Notes: a model not told the origin generated them from the letters alone. 64,000 nucleotides of DNA from Pseudomonas serbica (GCF_028823535.1 NZ_JAQIYM010000003.1:248001-312000), one strand, 5' to 3'. Shown: positions 1-10,174, numbered from the stretch's first letter. Numbers and translations are program-made.

Positions 1-701
1 GGGTAACCTGCCGGGAAGCGCTGGCCAAGGCCGGAACTGACCAGCAGGTCGCCTTCCTTGATATCGGCGGTATCGGCGACGTGACGCAGTTCCAGGCGCT
101 CCGGGTTGCCAGTGCCGCTGGCAATGGCGCGCAGGCCGTTGCGGTTGACCTGCACCGGAATGCTATGGGTGGAATCGGTCAGCAGCAGGACCCGGGAGGT
201 GTAGGGCATCAACTCGACCACCTGGCCCATCAGGCCTCGGGCATCGAGTACCGGCTGACCGAGCACCACGCCGTCGCGCTCACCCTTGTTGATGATGATG
301 CGATGGGTGAACGGGTTGGGGTCCATGCCGATCAACTCGGCCACTTCGACCTTTTCGTTGACCAGTGCCGAAGAGTTGAGCAGCTCGCGCAGCCGGACGT
401 TCTGCTCGGTCAGGGAGGCAAGCTTTTGCATGCGCCCCTGCAACAGCAGGTTTTCGCTCTTGAGTTTTTCGTTTTCGGCGACGAGTTCGGTGCGGCTGCC
501 AAACTGGCTGGCCACACCCTGCCATAGCCGCTGCGGCAGGTCGGTGATCCAGTAAGACTGCATCAGCACCAGCGACATCTGGCTACGCACTGGCTTGAAC
601 AGTGTGAAGCGGGCATCGACCACCATCAGCGCGACCGACAGCACGACCAGCACCAACAAGCGCACGCCCAGTGAGGGACCCTTGGTGAAAAGCGGTTTAA
701 T
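1..701 (-). CDS. mreC: Rod shape-determining protein MreC (C-terminal end outside window)
   Basis: Periplasmic, bitopic scaffold of the elongasome that links MreB to MreD, RodA and PBP2. The 233 residues visible hold a basic N-terminus (KPLFTKGPSLGVR), one membrane segment (about residues 14-30), a coiled coil (about 60-90, ending QNVRLRELL) and the first beta domain (GQVVELMPYTSRVLLLTD). No ATG, GTG or TTG fits the expected start. The codon that aligns with the first Met of E. coli MreC (MKPIFSRGPSLQIRL, from memory) is ATT at 701-699, 6 nt after a strong ribosome site GGGAGGAG (715-708). The next in-frame GTG (about 665) would remove the conserved KPLF..GPSL segment. It is downstream of mreB, as is usual. 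The family is certain; the ATT start is inferred. Confidence 0.93.
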   Translation of the reverse strand, partial: MKPLFTKGPSLGVRLLVLVVLSVALMVVDARFTLFKPVRSQMSLVLMQSYWITDLPQRLWQGVASQFGSRTELVAENEKLKSENLLLQGRMQKLASLTEQNVRLRELLNSSALVNEKVEVAELIGMDPNPFTHRIIINKGERDGVVLGQPVLDARGLMGQVVELMPYTSRVLLLTDSTHSIPVQVNRNGLRAIASGTGNPERLELRHVADTADIKEGDLLVSSGLGQRFPAGY

Positions 702-785
702 AAGCCGCTCCTCCCAGGCAAATGTTCTCTTTATTCATACGGCATCAAACCGGCCTGGATGCAGACGACAGAAGATAAACGCGAA

Positions 786-811
786 CAGGCAGCACTGCAA
801 AGTGCCGCCTG
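786..811 (-). other. Hairpin between mreB and mreC
   Basis: An inverted repeat CAGGC(A)GCACT / AGTGC(C)GCCTG with a GCAA loop lies in the 142-nt gap between mreB and mreC. No clear U-run follows on the mreC side. It may reduce or process mreC mRNA relative to mreB rather than end transcription. Low certainty. Confidence 0.35.
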
Positions 812-843
812 CGCGCTCAACAGCATAGAGGCGATCCGGCGAA

Positions 844-2092
<1,249 letters not shown>

Positions 2093-2380
2093 ATGGCGCT
2101 TGAACGCTCCGACGTGGAAAAAATCGCTCATCTGGCCTGTCTGGGCCTCAATGATGCCGATCTTCCACACATCACTTCGGCCCTCAACAGCATTCTCGGG
2201 CTGGTCGACGAAATGCAGGCAGTCGATACCAACGGTATCGAGCCGCTGGCCCACCCACTGGAAGCCAGCCAGCGCCTGCGTGCGGACGTCGTGACCGAGA
2301 CCAATCACCGCGAGGCCTACCAGTCCATCGCACCAGCGGTCGAAAACGGCCTGTACCTGGTTCCGAAAGTCATCGACTAA
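2093..2380 (+). CDS. gatC: Asp-tRNA(Asn)/Glu-tRNA(Gln) amidotransferase subunit C
   Basis: Small (95 aa) stabilising subunit of the GatCAB amidotransferase. It wraps around the GatA-GatB interface. The start [19 protein letters not shown] and the later motif [19 protein letters not shown] are typical. It begins after a good ribosome site (CTGGAGAATCCC) and is followed 16 nt later by gatA in the usual C-A-B order. Confidence 0.97.
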   Translation: MALERSDVEKIAHLACLGLNDADLPHITSALNSILGLVDEMQAVDTNGIEPLAHPLEASQRLRADVVTETNHREAYQSIAPAVENGLYLVPKVID

Positions 2381-2396
2381 AGGGAAAGAGCCTGCA

Positions 2397-3848
2397 ATGC
2401 ATCAATTGACTCTGGCCGAGATCGCCCGCGGACTCGCCGATAAAAAGTTTTCCTCCGAAGAGCTGACCAAAGCCTTGCTGGCGCGCATCACCCAGCTCGA
2501 CCCGCAGCTCAACAGTTTCATCAGCCTCACCGAAGACCTGGCGCTGACGCAGGCGAAAGCCGCTGACGCCCGCCGGGCCAACGGTGAGAGCGGCGCCCTG
2601 CTCGGCGCGCCGATCGCCCACAAGGACCTGTTCTGCACCCAGGGCATTCGCACCAGTTGCGGCTCGAAGATGCTCGACAACTTTAAAGCACCGTACGACG
2701 CCACCGTCGTCGCCAAGCTGGCCGCTGCCGGGGCCGTGACCCTGGGCAAGACCAACATGGATGAATTCGCCATGGGTTCGGCCAACGAGTCGAGCTACTA
2801 CGGCGCGGTGAAAAACCCATGGAACCTGGAACACGTACCGGGCGGCTCGTCCGGTGGCTCCGCTGCGGCGGTTGCCGCTCGACTGTTACCAGCAGCCACC
2901 GGTACCGACACTGGCGGTTCCATCCGTCAGCCTGCGGCCCTGACCAACCTCACCGGCGTGAAACCGACGTACGGTCGTGTTTCGCGCTGGGGCATGATCG
3001 CTTATGCCTCGAGTCTCGATCAGGGTGGTCCGTTGGCGCGCACGGCCGAAGACTGCGCAATATTGTTGCAAGGTATGGCCGGCTTCGACCCGAACGACTC
3101 CACCAGCATCGACGAACCCGTGCCGGACTACAGCGCCAGCCTCAACGGCTCGCTGCAAGGCCTGCGCATCGGCGTGCCTAAAGAGTATTTCAGCGCCGGT
3201 CTCGACCCGCGCATCGCCGAGCTGATCCACAACAGCGTCAAGGAGCTGGAAAAGCTCGGCGCCGTGGTCAAGGAAATCAGCCTGCCGAACATGCAGCACG
3301 CGATCCCCGCGTACTACGTGATCGCTCCGGCGGAAGCCTCGTCGAACCTGTCGCGTTTCGACGGCGTGCGCTTCGGCTATCGCTGCGAAAACCCGGTCAA
3401 CCTGATCGACCTGTACAAACGCTCCCGTGGCGAAGGCTTCGGCCCGGAAGTGCAGCGCCGGATCATGGTCGGTGCCTATGCGCTGTCCGCCGGTTACTAC
3501 GACGCCTATTACCTGAAGGCGCAGAAGATCCGTCGCCTGATCAAGAACGACTTCATGGCCGCTTTCAACGAGGTCGACATCATCCTTGGCCCAACCACGC
3601 CGAACCCGGCTTGGAAGCTCGGCGCCAAGAACAGCGACCCGGTCGCTGCCTACCTGGAAGATGTCTACACCATCACCGCCAACCTCGCCGGCCTGCCAGG
3701 CCTGTCGATGCCGGCCGGTTTTGTCGACGGTCTGCCGGTCGGCGTGCAACTGCTCGCCCCGTATTTCCAGGAAGGCCGCTTGCTCAACGTTGCGCACCAG
3801 TACCAGTTGAACACTGACTGGCACACCCGCACCCCAACCGGCTTCTGA
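2397..3848 (+). CDS. gatA: Asp-tRNA(Asn)/Glu-tRNA(Gln) amidotransferase subunit A
   Basis: Glutaminase subunit: it hydrolyses glutamine and passes ammonia to GatB for conversion of misacylated Glu-tRNA(Gln) or Asp-tRNA(Asn). The 483-aa length is standard. The amidase-signature triad is complete: Lys76 (PIAHKD), cis-Ser151 (GGSSGGS) and nucleophile Ser175 ([10 protein letters not shown]). It lies 16 nt after gatC and 10 nt before gatB, so it is one operon. Confidence 0.98.
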   Translation: MHQLTLAEIARGLADKKFSSEELTKALLARITQLDPQLNSFISLTEDLALTQAKAADARRANGESGALLGAPIAHKDLFCTQGIRTSCGSKMLDNFKAPYDATVVAKLAAAGAVTLGKTNMDEFAMGSANESSYYGAVKNPWNLEHVPGGSSGGSAAAVAARLLPAATGTDTGGSIRQPAALTNLTGVKPTYGRVSRWGMIAYASSLDQGGPLARTAEDCAILLQGMAGFDPNDSTSIDEPVPDYSASLNGSLQGLRIGVPKEYFSAGLDPRIAELIHNSVKELEKLGAVVKEISLPNMQHAIPAYYVIAPAEASSNLSRFDGVRFGYRCENPVNLIDLYKRSRGEGFGPEVQRRIMVGAYALSAGYYDAYYLKAQKIRRLIKNDFMAAFNEVDIILGPTTPNPAWKLGAKNSDPVAAYLEDVYTITANLAGLPGLSMPAGFVDGLPVGVQLLAPYFQEGRLLNVAHQYQLNTDWHTRTPTGF

Positions 3849-3858
3849 GGAGACACAC

Positions 3859-5304
3859 ATGCAATGGGAAGTCGTGATCGGGCTGGAGATTCATACCCAG
3901 CTCACCACCCGGTCGAAAATCTTTTCCGGTAGTTCCACCACCTTCGGCTCCGAGCCGAACACCCAGGCCAGCCTGATCGACCTGGGCATGCCTGGCGTAC
4001 TGCCGGTGCTGAACCAGGAAGCGGTGCGCATGGCGGTGATGTTCGGCCTGGCGATTGACGCCGAGATTGGCCAGCACAACGTGTTCGCCCGGAAAAACTA
4101 TTTCTACCCGGACCTGCCCAAGGGTTACCAGATCAGCCAGATGGAATTGCCGATCGTCGGCAAGGGCCACCTGGACATCGCCCTTGAAGACGGCACGGTC
4201 AAACGCGTCGGCATCACCCGCGCGCACCTGGAAGAAGACGCCGGCAAGAGCCTGCACGAAGAATTCAGCGGCGCCACTGGCATTGACCTGAACCGTGCCG
4301 GCACGCCGCTGCTGGAGATCGTCTCCGAGCCGGACATGCGCAGCGCCAAGGAAGCCGTGGCTTACGTCAAGGCGATCCACGCACTGGTACGTTACCTGGG
4401 GATTTGCGACGGCAACATGGCCGAAGGCTCGCTGCGTTGCGACTGCAACGTGTCGATCCGTCCAAAAGGCCAGGTCGAGTTCGGTACGCGCTGCGAGATC
4501 AAGAACGTCAACTCGTTCCGCTTCATCGAGAAGGCGATCAACAGCGAAATCCAGCGCCAGATCGAGCTGATCGAAGACGGCGGCAAGGTCATCCAGCAGA
4601 CTCGCCTGTACGATCCGAACAAGGACGAGACCCGTCCGATGCGCAGTAAAGAGGAAGCCAACGACTATCGTTACTTCCCCGATCCGGACCTGCTGCCGGT
4701 GGTCATCGAGAACTCTTTCCTCGATGACGTGCGCGCCACCCTGCCGGAATTGCCGCCGCAGAAGCGTGAGCGCTTCCAGGCGCAGTTCGGCCTGTCTGTG
4801 TACGATGCCAGCGTCCTGGCCACCAGCCGCGAGCAGGCCGACTACTTCGAGAAAGTCGCGAGCATCGGCGGCGACGCCAAGCTGGCGGCCAACTGGGTGA
4901 TGGTCGAGTTGGGCAGCCTGCTCAACAAGCAAGGCCTGGACATCGAACAGTCACCGGTTTCCGCAGAGCAACTGGGCGGCATGCTGCTGCGCATCAAGGA
5001 CAACACCATCTCCGGCAAGATCGCCAAGGTGGTCTTTGAAGCGATGGCCAACGGCGAAGGCAGCGCGGACGAGATCATCGACAAGCGCGGCTTGAAGCAA
5101 GTGACTGACACCGGCGCGATCTCGGCGGTGCTGGATGAAATGCTTGCGGCCAACGCCGAGCAAGTCGAGCAATACCGCGCGGCAGACGAAGCCAAGCGCG
5201 GCAAGATGTTCGGCTTCTTCGTCGGCCAGGCCATGAAAGCCTCCAAAGGCAAGGCCAACCCGCAACAGGTTAACGAACTGCTCAAAAGCAAGCTCGAAGG
5301 CTGA
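3859..5304 (+). CDS. gatB: Asp-tRNA(Asn)/Glu-tRNA(Gln) amidotransferase subunit B
   Basis: Kinase/transamidase subunit that binds tRNA, activates the misacylated amino acid with ATP and receives ammonia from GatA. It has 481 aa. The N-terminal [13 protein letters not shown], the cradle motif [10 protein letters not shown] and the C-terminal YqeY-like tail ([25 protein letters not shown]) are all standard. A ribosome site GAGGAGA precedes the ATG. Last gene of gatCAB. Confidence 0.98.
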   Translation: MQWEVVIGLEIHTQLTTRSKIFSGSSTTFGSEPNTQASLIDLGMPGVLPVLNQEAVRMAVMFGLAIDAEIGQHNVFARKNYFYPDLPKGYQISQMELPIVGKGHLDIALEDGTVKRVGITRAHLEEDAGKSLHEEFSGATGIDLNRAGTPLLEIVSEPDMRSAKEAVAYVKAIHALVRYLGICDGNMAEGSLRCDCNVSIRPKGQVEFGTRCEIKNVNSFRFIEKAINSEIQRQIELIEDGGKVIQQTRLYDPNKDETRPMRSKEEANDYRYFPDPDLLPVVIENSFLDDVRATLPELPPQKRERFQAQFGLSVYDASVLATSREQADYFEKVASIGGDAKLAANWVMVELGSLLNKQGLDIEQSPVSAEQLGGMLLRIKDNTISGKIAKVVFEAMANGEGSADEIIDKRGLKQVTDTGAISAVLDEMLAANAEQVEQYRAADEAKRGKMFGFFVGQAMKASKGKANPQQVNELLKSKLEG

Positions 5305-5308
5305 TGAA

Positions 5309-5339
5309 AATGGAGCCAGCCCAACACACTGGCTCCATT
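5309..5339 (+). terminator. Hairpin after gatB (weak terminator)
   Basis: The stem AATGGAGCCAG / CTGGCTCCATT (11 bp, 9-nt loop) starts 5 nt after the gatB stop. It is followed by CCCCTG rather than a U-run, so it looks more like a 3'-end stabiliser or leaky terminator than an efficient one. Confidence 0.5.
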
Positions 5340-5343
5340 CCCC

Positions 5344-5462
5344 TGTGGGGGCGGCGGTGGGACGATTCGACTTGCTCGCGAATGCGGTTCGGCACTCAAT
5401 TCAAAGTTGACTGTCAGAATGCATTCGCGAGCAAGTCGAATCGTCGCACCGCCGCTCCCACA
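5344..5462. repeat. Long-armed REPIN-like inverted repeat
   Basis: The two arms, 5344-5385 and 5421-5462, are 42 nt each and inverted complements with only 2 mismatches, around a 35-nt spacer. Each arm carries the REP core TTGCTCGCGAA and the outer end TGTGGG. The usual GGGAGCGGGC segment is lengthened by GGTG(G/C)GACGATTCGAC. It ends 21 nt before the rlpA-like start. Confidence 0.85.
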
Positions 5463-5483
5463 TTTGTTTTTGGAAGTTTTCAA

Positions 5484-5855
5484 ATGAAGCGTCTACTTGG
5501 ACTTTGCGCCCTGCTCTCGTTCCTGGCCGGTTGCGCCAGCAACGATACCGTCGACCCCCACGGCTACGACAAAACCGGCGTTGCGTCCTACTACGGCGCC
5601 AAACACCAAGGCAAACGCACCGCCAGTGGCGAGCGTTTCAACAAGAATTCCCTGACCGCCGCCCATCGCCAGCTACCCTTCGGTACACGGGTGAAGGTCA
5701 CCAACCTGAACAACGACAGATCCTGCGTGGTACGCATCAACGACCGCGGCCCGCATACCCGGGGCCGCTTGATCGACCTGTCCCAGGAGGCCGCCGAACG
5801 CCTGGGCATGCTCAAGAGCGGCACCGCGCGGGTTCGCGTGCAAGCCCTCGACTGA
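5484..5855 (+). CDS. RlpA-like septal ring lipoprotein / lytic transglycosylase domain
   Basis: A 123-aa lipoprotein. The signal peptide ends in lipobox LAGC (Cys18), and the rest is a single double-psi beta-barrel (GVASYYGAKHQGKRTASGERFN ... LPFGTRVKVTNL ... VRINDRGPHTRGRLIDLSQEAAERLGM, broken here into its motifs). RlpA proteins cleave denuded glycan strands; this one lacks the C-terminal SPOR domain of true RlpA, so its septal targeting is unclear. The Asp of INDRGP, catalytic in the family, is present. ATG 5484 is preceded by GGAAG and gives the lipoprotein start. It matches the short RlpA-like gene that follows gatB in other pseudomonads. Confidence 0.88.
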   Translation: MKRLLGLCALLSFLAGCASNDTVDPHGYDKTGVASYYGAKHQGKRTASGERFNKNSLTAAHRQLPFGTRVKVTNLNNDRSCVVRINDRGPHTRGRLIDLSQEAAERLGMLKSGTARVRVQALD

Positions 5856-5905
5856 CCGACGGAGTCCCGACCATTTTCGGACTAGCCGATTTACCCCTGA
5901 TCAGC

Positions 5906-6967
5906 GTGATCGAATTGCTCAGCGGGCTGGTGCTACTGATTGCCGGCGCCGAACTGATGGTGCGCGCCGCCGTGCGCCTGGCCGCACGCCTGCACGTACG
6001 CCCACTGATCATCGGCCTGACCATCGTCGCCCTCGGCAGCAGCGCACCGCAGATGGCGGTCAGCCTGCAAGCCACCTTGGCGCACAACGCCGACATTGCC
6101 GTCGGCAGCGTGATCGGCAGCAGTATCTTCAACATCCTCGTCACCCTCGGGTTTTCCGCCCTGATCATTCCGTTGCGGGTTTCCCGACAGCTGGTGCGCC
6201 TGGACATCCCGCTGATGATCGGCGCCAGCCTGCTGGTGTTCTTCCTGGCGTGGAATGAAGAGCTGACCCGTGCCGACGGCGTCATGTTGCTGGTGGCACT
6301 GTTGCTGTACCTGGCCTTGTTGCTGCGCCAGTCGCGGCATTCGGTACGTCCGGTATCAAGCCATGACCACAGCGGCCAAGCACCCTGGCTGCGCAGCCTG
6401 TTGATGATCCTCGCCGGCCTGGCGATGCTGGTGTACGCCGGGCATCTGCTGCTGGGAGCGGCGGTCGCGGTCGCCACCGACCTGGGGCTGTCGGAGCGGA
6501 TCATCGGCCTGACCGTCGTCGCCGTTGGCACTTCGCTCCCGGAACTGGCTACTTCGCTGATCGCCGCGTTGCGCGGCGAACGGGAAATTGCCGTGGGCAA
6601 CGTGATCGGCAGCAATCTGTTCAACCTGTTGGGCGTCCTGGGCCTGACGGCGCTGATCGCACCCTCGCCCTTGTCGGTATCGCCCAACGCGCTGGATTTC
6701 GACCTGCCGGTGATGCTTGGCGTCGCGGCGTTGTGCCTGCCGGTATTCTATTCCGGTTACCGGGTGACCCGCGCCGAGGGCCTGGTGTTTCTCGGCCTGT
6801 ACCTGGCTTACGGCCTGCACGTGGTGTCGTTCACCACCGGCATGCCGCTGGCCGGCAAGCTTGAACAACTGATGCTGTTTTTCGTCTTGCCGGCACTACT
6901 GGCGTACTTGTTGTTCACGTCATTGCGCGCCTGGCGTCGCCAACACCACAAGAGGGAATTGCCATGA
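5906..6967 (+). CDS. Calcium/cation:sodium antiporter, CaCA (YrbG-like) family
   Basis: Inner-membrane cation exchanger of about 350 aa with two inverted halves of five helices. Each half carries an alpha repeat: GLTIVALGSSAPQMAVS with NADIAVGSVIGSSIFNILVTLG in the first, and GLTVVAVGTSLPELATS with GNVIGSNLFNLLGVLG in the second. The first repeat has Gln in place of the ion-binding Glu (APQMA against LPELA), which may alter ion choice. GTG 5906 is the first standard start at the expected N-terminus but has no ribosome site. A good site (GACGGAG, 5858-5864) is spaced instead for an ATT at 5873, adding 11 residues. Probably co-transcribed with the RlpA-like gene, since only 50 nt or fewer separate them. 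Confidence 0.85.
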   Translation: MIELLSGLVLLIAGAELMVRAAVRLAARLHVRPLIIGLTIVALGSSAPQMAVSLQATLAHNADIAVGSVIGSSIFNILVTLGFSALIIPLRVSRQLVRLDIPLMIGASLLVFFLAWNEELTRADGVMLLVALLLYLALLLRQSRHSVRPVSSHDHSGQAPWLRSLLMILAGLAMLVYAGHLLLGAAVAVATDLGLSERIIGLTVVAVGTSLPELATSLIAALRGEREIAVGNVIGSNLFNLLGVLGLTALIAPSPLSVSPNALDFDLPVMLGVAALCLPVFYSGYRVTRAEGLVFLGLYLAYGLHVVSFTTGMPLAGKLEQLMLFFVLPALLAYLLFTSLRAWRRQHHKRELP

Positions 6968-7335
6968 CCGAGAATAAAAAAGCCGGCGTCGAAGTACGTC
7001 GCCAAGTGATGGGCGACTCCTTCGTCGACCGCGCCCTGGACAATGCCACCGAGTTCACCCAACCGCTGCAGGATTTCGTCAACGATCATGCCTGGGGCGG
7101 CGTGTGGAATCGCGAAGGCCTGCCGTTGAAAACCCGCAGCCTGATTACCCTGGCCGCGTTGACCGCGCTGAAGTGCCCACAGGAATTGAAAGGTCACGTA
7201 CGCGGCGCGCTGAACAACGGCTGCACCGTGGAGGAGATTCGCGAGGCACTGCTGCACTGCGCGGTGTATGCGGGTGTGCCGGCAGCGATAGATGCGTTTC
7301 GCGCGGCGCAGGAAGTGATTGAGCAACACCAGTAA
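6964..7335 (+). CDS. Carboxymuconolactone decarboxylase-family protein (PcaC-like)
   Basis: A 123-aa all-helical AhpD-like fold. The pattern FVNDHAWGGVWNREGLPLKTRSLITLA and HVRGALNNGCTVEEIREALLHCAVYAGVPAAIDAF (here given as segments) matches 4-carboxymuconolactone decarboxylase. There is no AhpD-type CxxC, so peroxidase activity is unlikely. No other protocatechuate genes are nearby, so the substrate is uncertain. Its ATG overlaps the antiporter stop (ATGA), suggesting translational coupling. Confidence 0.85.
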   Translation: MTENKKAGVEVRRQVMGDSFVDRALDNATEFTQPLQDFVNDHAWGGVWNREGLPLKTRSLITLAALTALKCPQELKGHVRGALNNGCTVEEIREALLHCAVYAGVPAAIDAFRAAQEVIEQHQ

Positions 7336-7582
7336 CCCTTACCGTTTAAAACTTGGTTCGATGGGGACCGTGATTGATTTCGCCGTCCCGTCGAATGCAT
7401 TCGACTGCCAGAAATCCGACTAACGCTTACTTATAACGACACTTTCCATTACATATATTCCGAAAAACAACACTTCCAAAAAAACTTCCAATTTCAATGA
7501 CACGAAGACAATATTTTCCCGCCGCAACAATAATTTCGCGATAACAATCATAAAACAAATTGAAACAAGCGAGACTAGTCCA
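7336..7582. other. AT-rich intergenic region
   Basis: A 247-bp gap whose right half (about 7425-7580) is strikingly AT-rich, with A-runs and ATATAT stretches, unlike the rest of the window. It is presumably the promoter region of the pqaA-like gene and may be an H-NS/MvaT-type silenced patch. No REP element is present. Confidence 0.5.
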
Positions 7583-9067
7583 ATGCGATCCACCCTTCGT
7601 GTCATTCTACCAAACATGTTATTAATTCTTGGATTGGCAAGCTTCAGTGCACAAGCCGAAACATTGGTCGATACATGCGCCCTCCCCAGCGATTTCAGCG
7701 AAATACTGAACTGCTATAAAAACCAGGAAGCAACCAAACCATTACTCTACTTCGCAAAAGGCTCCGAGACCTTTCCTGGCGTAGTGAAGCGCAGCTTTGA
7801 CCTGTCATCTCAACAGTGGTCGCCTGAAGGACTGGTCAGCCCGGAACAATGGAAACATAGTGTCGATATTTATATCCCGCACAACGCCCTTCATGGACAG
7901 GCATTACTGGTGGCCAACAACGGAACCAACATATCCGCCGGCAACAAGGCTAAATCTGAACCTACAGATTTCACTCAAGCCATGGCCCTGGAAGTTGCAC
8001 GCCAAACTAATACAATCGTCATTTCGCTCAGCGACATCCCCAATCAATATCTCACTTACGCCGATGACGGAGTTCCCCGCACAGAAGACTCAAGTGTCGC
8101 CCATAGTTGGAAGTTGTTTCTCGAAAGTCCTGAAACGCGCCCCTACATGGCGGCTCATGTACCGATGATGGCATCCCTGGTCAAGGCGATGGACCTTGCC
8201 CAGAAAGAACTGAAGCCATGGAACGTTGAACGATTTATTGCCAGTGGGGTGTCGAAACGCGCCTGGGCAGCCTGGCTGGCCGCTATTGCCGATGAACGCG
8301 TCAACGCCGTCGTGCCATTTGTCATTGATGGACTCGGCACAGCCAAAGTGTTCGAACATACCTTTCAAACCTATGGCAAAAACTGGCCGCTGGCCTTCTA
8401 TGACTATTACAGCGAAGGGGTGCTCCGTCTGCGCCACACCGAAAACTTCGAGAAACTGCTGAAAATCGTCGACCCCCTGGCTTATCTGGACAGCGCCTAT
8501 GCCGAGCGCTTGGCCATTGCGAAATACGTCGTCAACGCCAGCAGTGACGACTTTTTCACCCCTGACAATTCGGATATCTATTTCGATCGACTGCCTGGGC
8601 CGAAGAGCCTGCGGGTTGCCCCCAATTCCAGCCACAACGGCATCAGGCAATTCGTTGAAAGCTCACTGATTCCTGTAGTCAATCGGTGGCAGCAAGATCG
8701 CCCGTTACCCTCTGTGACGACAAGCGCAACAACCCATGGAACGGGCAAAGCCGTTTCGCTGCACTTTACCGAGGCGCCGGTTCAGGTGACTCAATGGACG
8801 GCCGTGAACCCGATGGCGCGGGACTTCCGGGATGCTTGCGGAATTCGTTATCAGCCACGGCATGTCACCCCTTCCACCCCAATGCATGCACAGATACAGA
8901 TAGAGACACCCGAACAGGGCTGGACAGCAACATTTGTCGAGGCGACCTTCGCCGATGGTTTTGTCGTCACCACACCGGTACAGGTCCTGCCTGATCGCTA
9001 CCCGACCGCAGCACCTCCAGAGACCGGGCCACTGTGCAAAACCCTGCCCGAGATGGCCAGCCGCTAG
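7583..9067 (+). CDS. PhoPQ-activated pathogenicity-related (PqaA-like) protein, alpha/beta hydrolase fold
   Basis: A 494-aa exported protein. The signal peptide is MRSTLRVILPNMLLILGLAS..AQA with cleavage near residue 25. The body matches the PhoPQ_related family: VDIYIPHNALHGQALLVANNGTN, then RFIASGVSKRAWAAWLAA (nucleophile-elbow-like GVSKR), Asp in VNASSDDFFTPDNS and His in PNSSHNG, giving a plausible Ser-Asp-His set. In Salmonella pqaA is PhoP-activated and linked to antimicrobial peptide resistance; the biochemical role is unknown. The 5' half is lower in G+C than its neighbours and follows an AT-rich region, suggesting transfer. No strong ribosome site. Its stop TAG shares the palindrome CTAG with the opposing gene's stop. 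Confidence 0.85.
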   Translation: MRSTLRVILPNMLLILGLASFSAQAETLVDTCALPSDFSEILNCYKNQEATKPLLYFAKGSETFPGVVKRSFDLSSQQWSPEGLVSPEQWKHSVDIYIPHNALHGQALLVANNGTNISAGNKAKSEPTDFTQAMALEVARQTNTIVISLSDIPNQYLTYADDGVPRTEDSSVAHSWKLFLESPETRPYMAAHVPMMASLVKAMDLAQKELKPWNVERFIASGVSKRAWAAWLAAIADERVNAVVPFVIDGLGTAKVFEHTFQTYGKNWPLAFYDYYSEGVLRLRHTENFEKLLKIVDPLAYLDSAYAERLAIAKYVVNASSDDFFTPDNSDIYFDRLPGPKSLRVAPNSSHNGIRQFVESSLIPVVNRWQQDRPLPSVTTSATTHGTGKAVSLHFTEAPVQVTQWTAVNPMARDFRDACGIRYQPRHVTPSTPMHAQIQIETPEQGWTATFVEATFADGFVVTTPVQVLPDRYPTAAPPETGPLCKTLPEMASR

Positions 9068-10005
9068 ATCCACCCACCCCACTGCAACAAAAAGATCCCG
9101 ATGTTGGTGGTCACCGCCGCCATCAGCGTGGTGATAACAATGATCGCCGCCGCCAGTTCATGATTGCCGTCCGCCGCCCGGGCCATGACAAAACTGGCGG
9201 CGGCGGTCGGGCTGCCGAAGTACAAAAACAGAATCCCCAACTCAGCACCGCGAAAACCCCAGAGCCACGCGCCGAGCGTCGCCAGGATCGGCAGGCCGAG
9301 CATTTTCACCAGGCTTGAACTGAGCGCCATCGAGCCACTTTTGCGCATGGCCGCCAGCGACAGCGTGCCGCCAATGCAGATCAACGCCAACGGCAAAGTG
9401 GTTTGCGCCAGATACTGGCCGGAGGTCTCCAGCCATCCCGGCAGGCTGATCTTGAAATAGGCAAAGGGTGCCGCCGTAATCACGCTGATGATCAGCGGAT
9501 TGACCATCACGCTTTTGCAGATGCTCCACGGATCGGACTTGATCACCGGGCTGTAGACCGCCAGCACGATGGTCGACAGCGTGTTGTAGAACAGGATCAC
9601 CAGCGCGGCCAGAATCCCCCCCAGGGAAATCCCGTAGTCGCCGTACATGCTCGCAGCCAGCGCCAGGCCGATCACGCCGTTGTTGCCGCGAAACGCCCCC
9701 TGGGTGTAAATCCCCCGGTCTTCGCGCGGGCACCTGAAGATCGCCCAGCCCCAGGCAATGGCAAAGCACACCAGGGTGGCGACGGAGAAGTAGATCAGCA
9801 GTGCCGGTTGCAACGCGGCATGCAGGTCGGCATGCAGGATGCCCAGGAACAGCAGCGCCGGCATGGTGACGTTGAACACCAGGGACGAGGCGGTATGGAT
9901 GAAGTTGTCGTTGATCCAGTCGATGCGCTTGAGCAACACCCCCAGAAACAGCATGGCAAACACCGGTGCGGTGATGTTCAGGGTTTCGAGGAAAATTGCC
10001 AGCAT
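9064..10005 (-). CDS. AEC (auxin efflux carrier) family transporter
   Basis: A 313-aa integral membrane protein with about ten helices. The N-terminus reads LNITAPVFAMLFLGVLLKRIDWIND, the centre GNNGVIGLALAASMYGD (conserved Asn-rich motif of the family) and the C-terminus FGSPTAAASFVMARA. The family exports or imports small organic anions such as malate or malonate. It lies downstream of garD on the same strand, so it could serve the galactarate module, but a REPIN separates them. Substrate unknown. Confidence 0.85.
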   Translation of the reverse strand: MLAIFLETLNITAPVFAMLFLGVLLKRIDWINDNFIHTASSLVFNVTMPALLFLGILHADLHAALQPALLIYFSVATLVCFAIAWGWAIFRCPREDRGIYTQGAFRGNNGVIGLALAASMYGDYGISLGGILAALVILFYNTLSTIVLAVYSPVIKSDPWSICKSVMVNPLIISVITAAPFAYFKISLPGWLETSGQYLAQTTLPLALICIGGTLSLAAMRKSGSMALSSSLVKMLGLPILATLGAWLWGFRGAELGILFLYFGSPTAAASFVMARAADGNHELAAAIIVITTLMAAVTTNIGIFLLQWGGWI

Positions 10006-10078
10006 GCCGGTGGGAACCTTGGGGTGGGCGTCGTTAGGGGGCTAATGATAAGCCACTGAGGACGTTGGCGTCTGGTAG

Positions 10079-10174
10079 ATCGCCTTCGCGAGCAAGCCCG
10101 CTCCCACATTTGATCGCATTCCTTCAGGCTGCATGCGGTCGAATGTGGGAGCGGGCTTGCTCGCGAAGCAGGCG
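10079..10174. repeat. REPIN, inverted-outward orientation
   Basis: REP arms at about 10083-10110 (TTCGCGAGCAAGCCCGCTCCCACA) and 10143-10168 (TGTGGGAGCGGGCTTGCTCGCG), written here across segments. The TGTGGG ends face inward, opposite to most REPINs in this window. It lies just after the garD stop and could act as a 3' hairpin for garD mRNA. Confidence 0.85.

Noticed and set aside
5504..5872. ATG-started extension of the antiporter frame into rlpA
   Set aside because: It lies wholly in another frame of the RlpA-like lipoprotein gene, is Arg/Gln/Pro-rich and adds no membrane segment.
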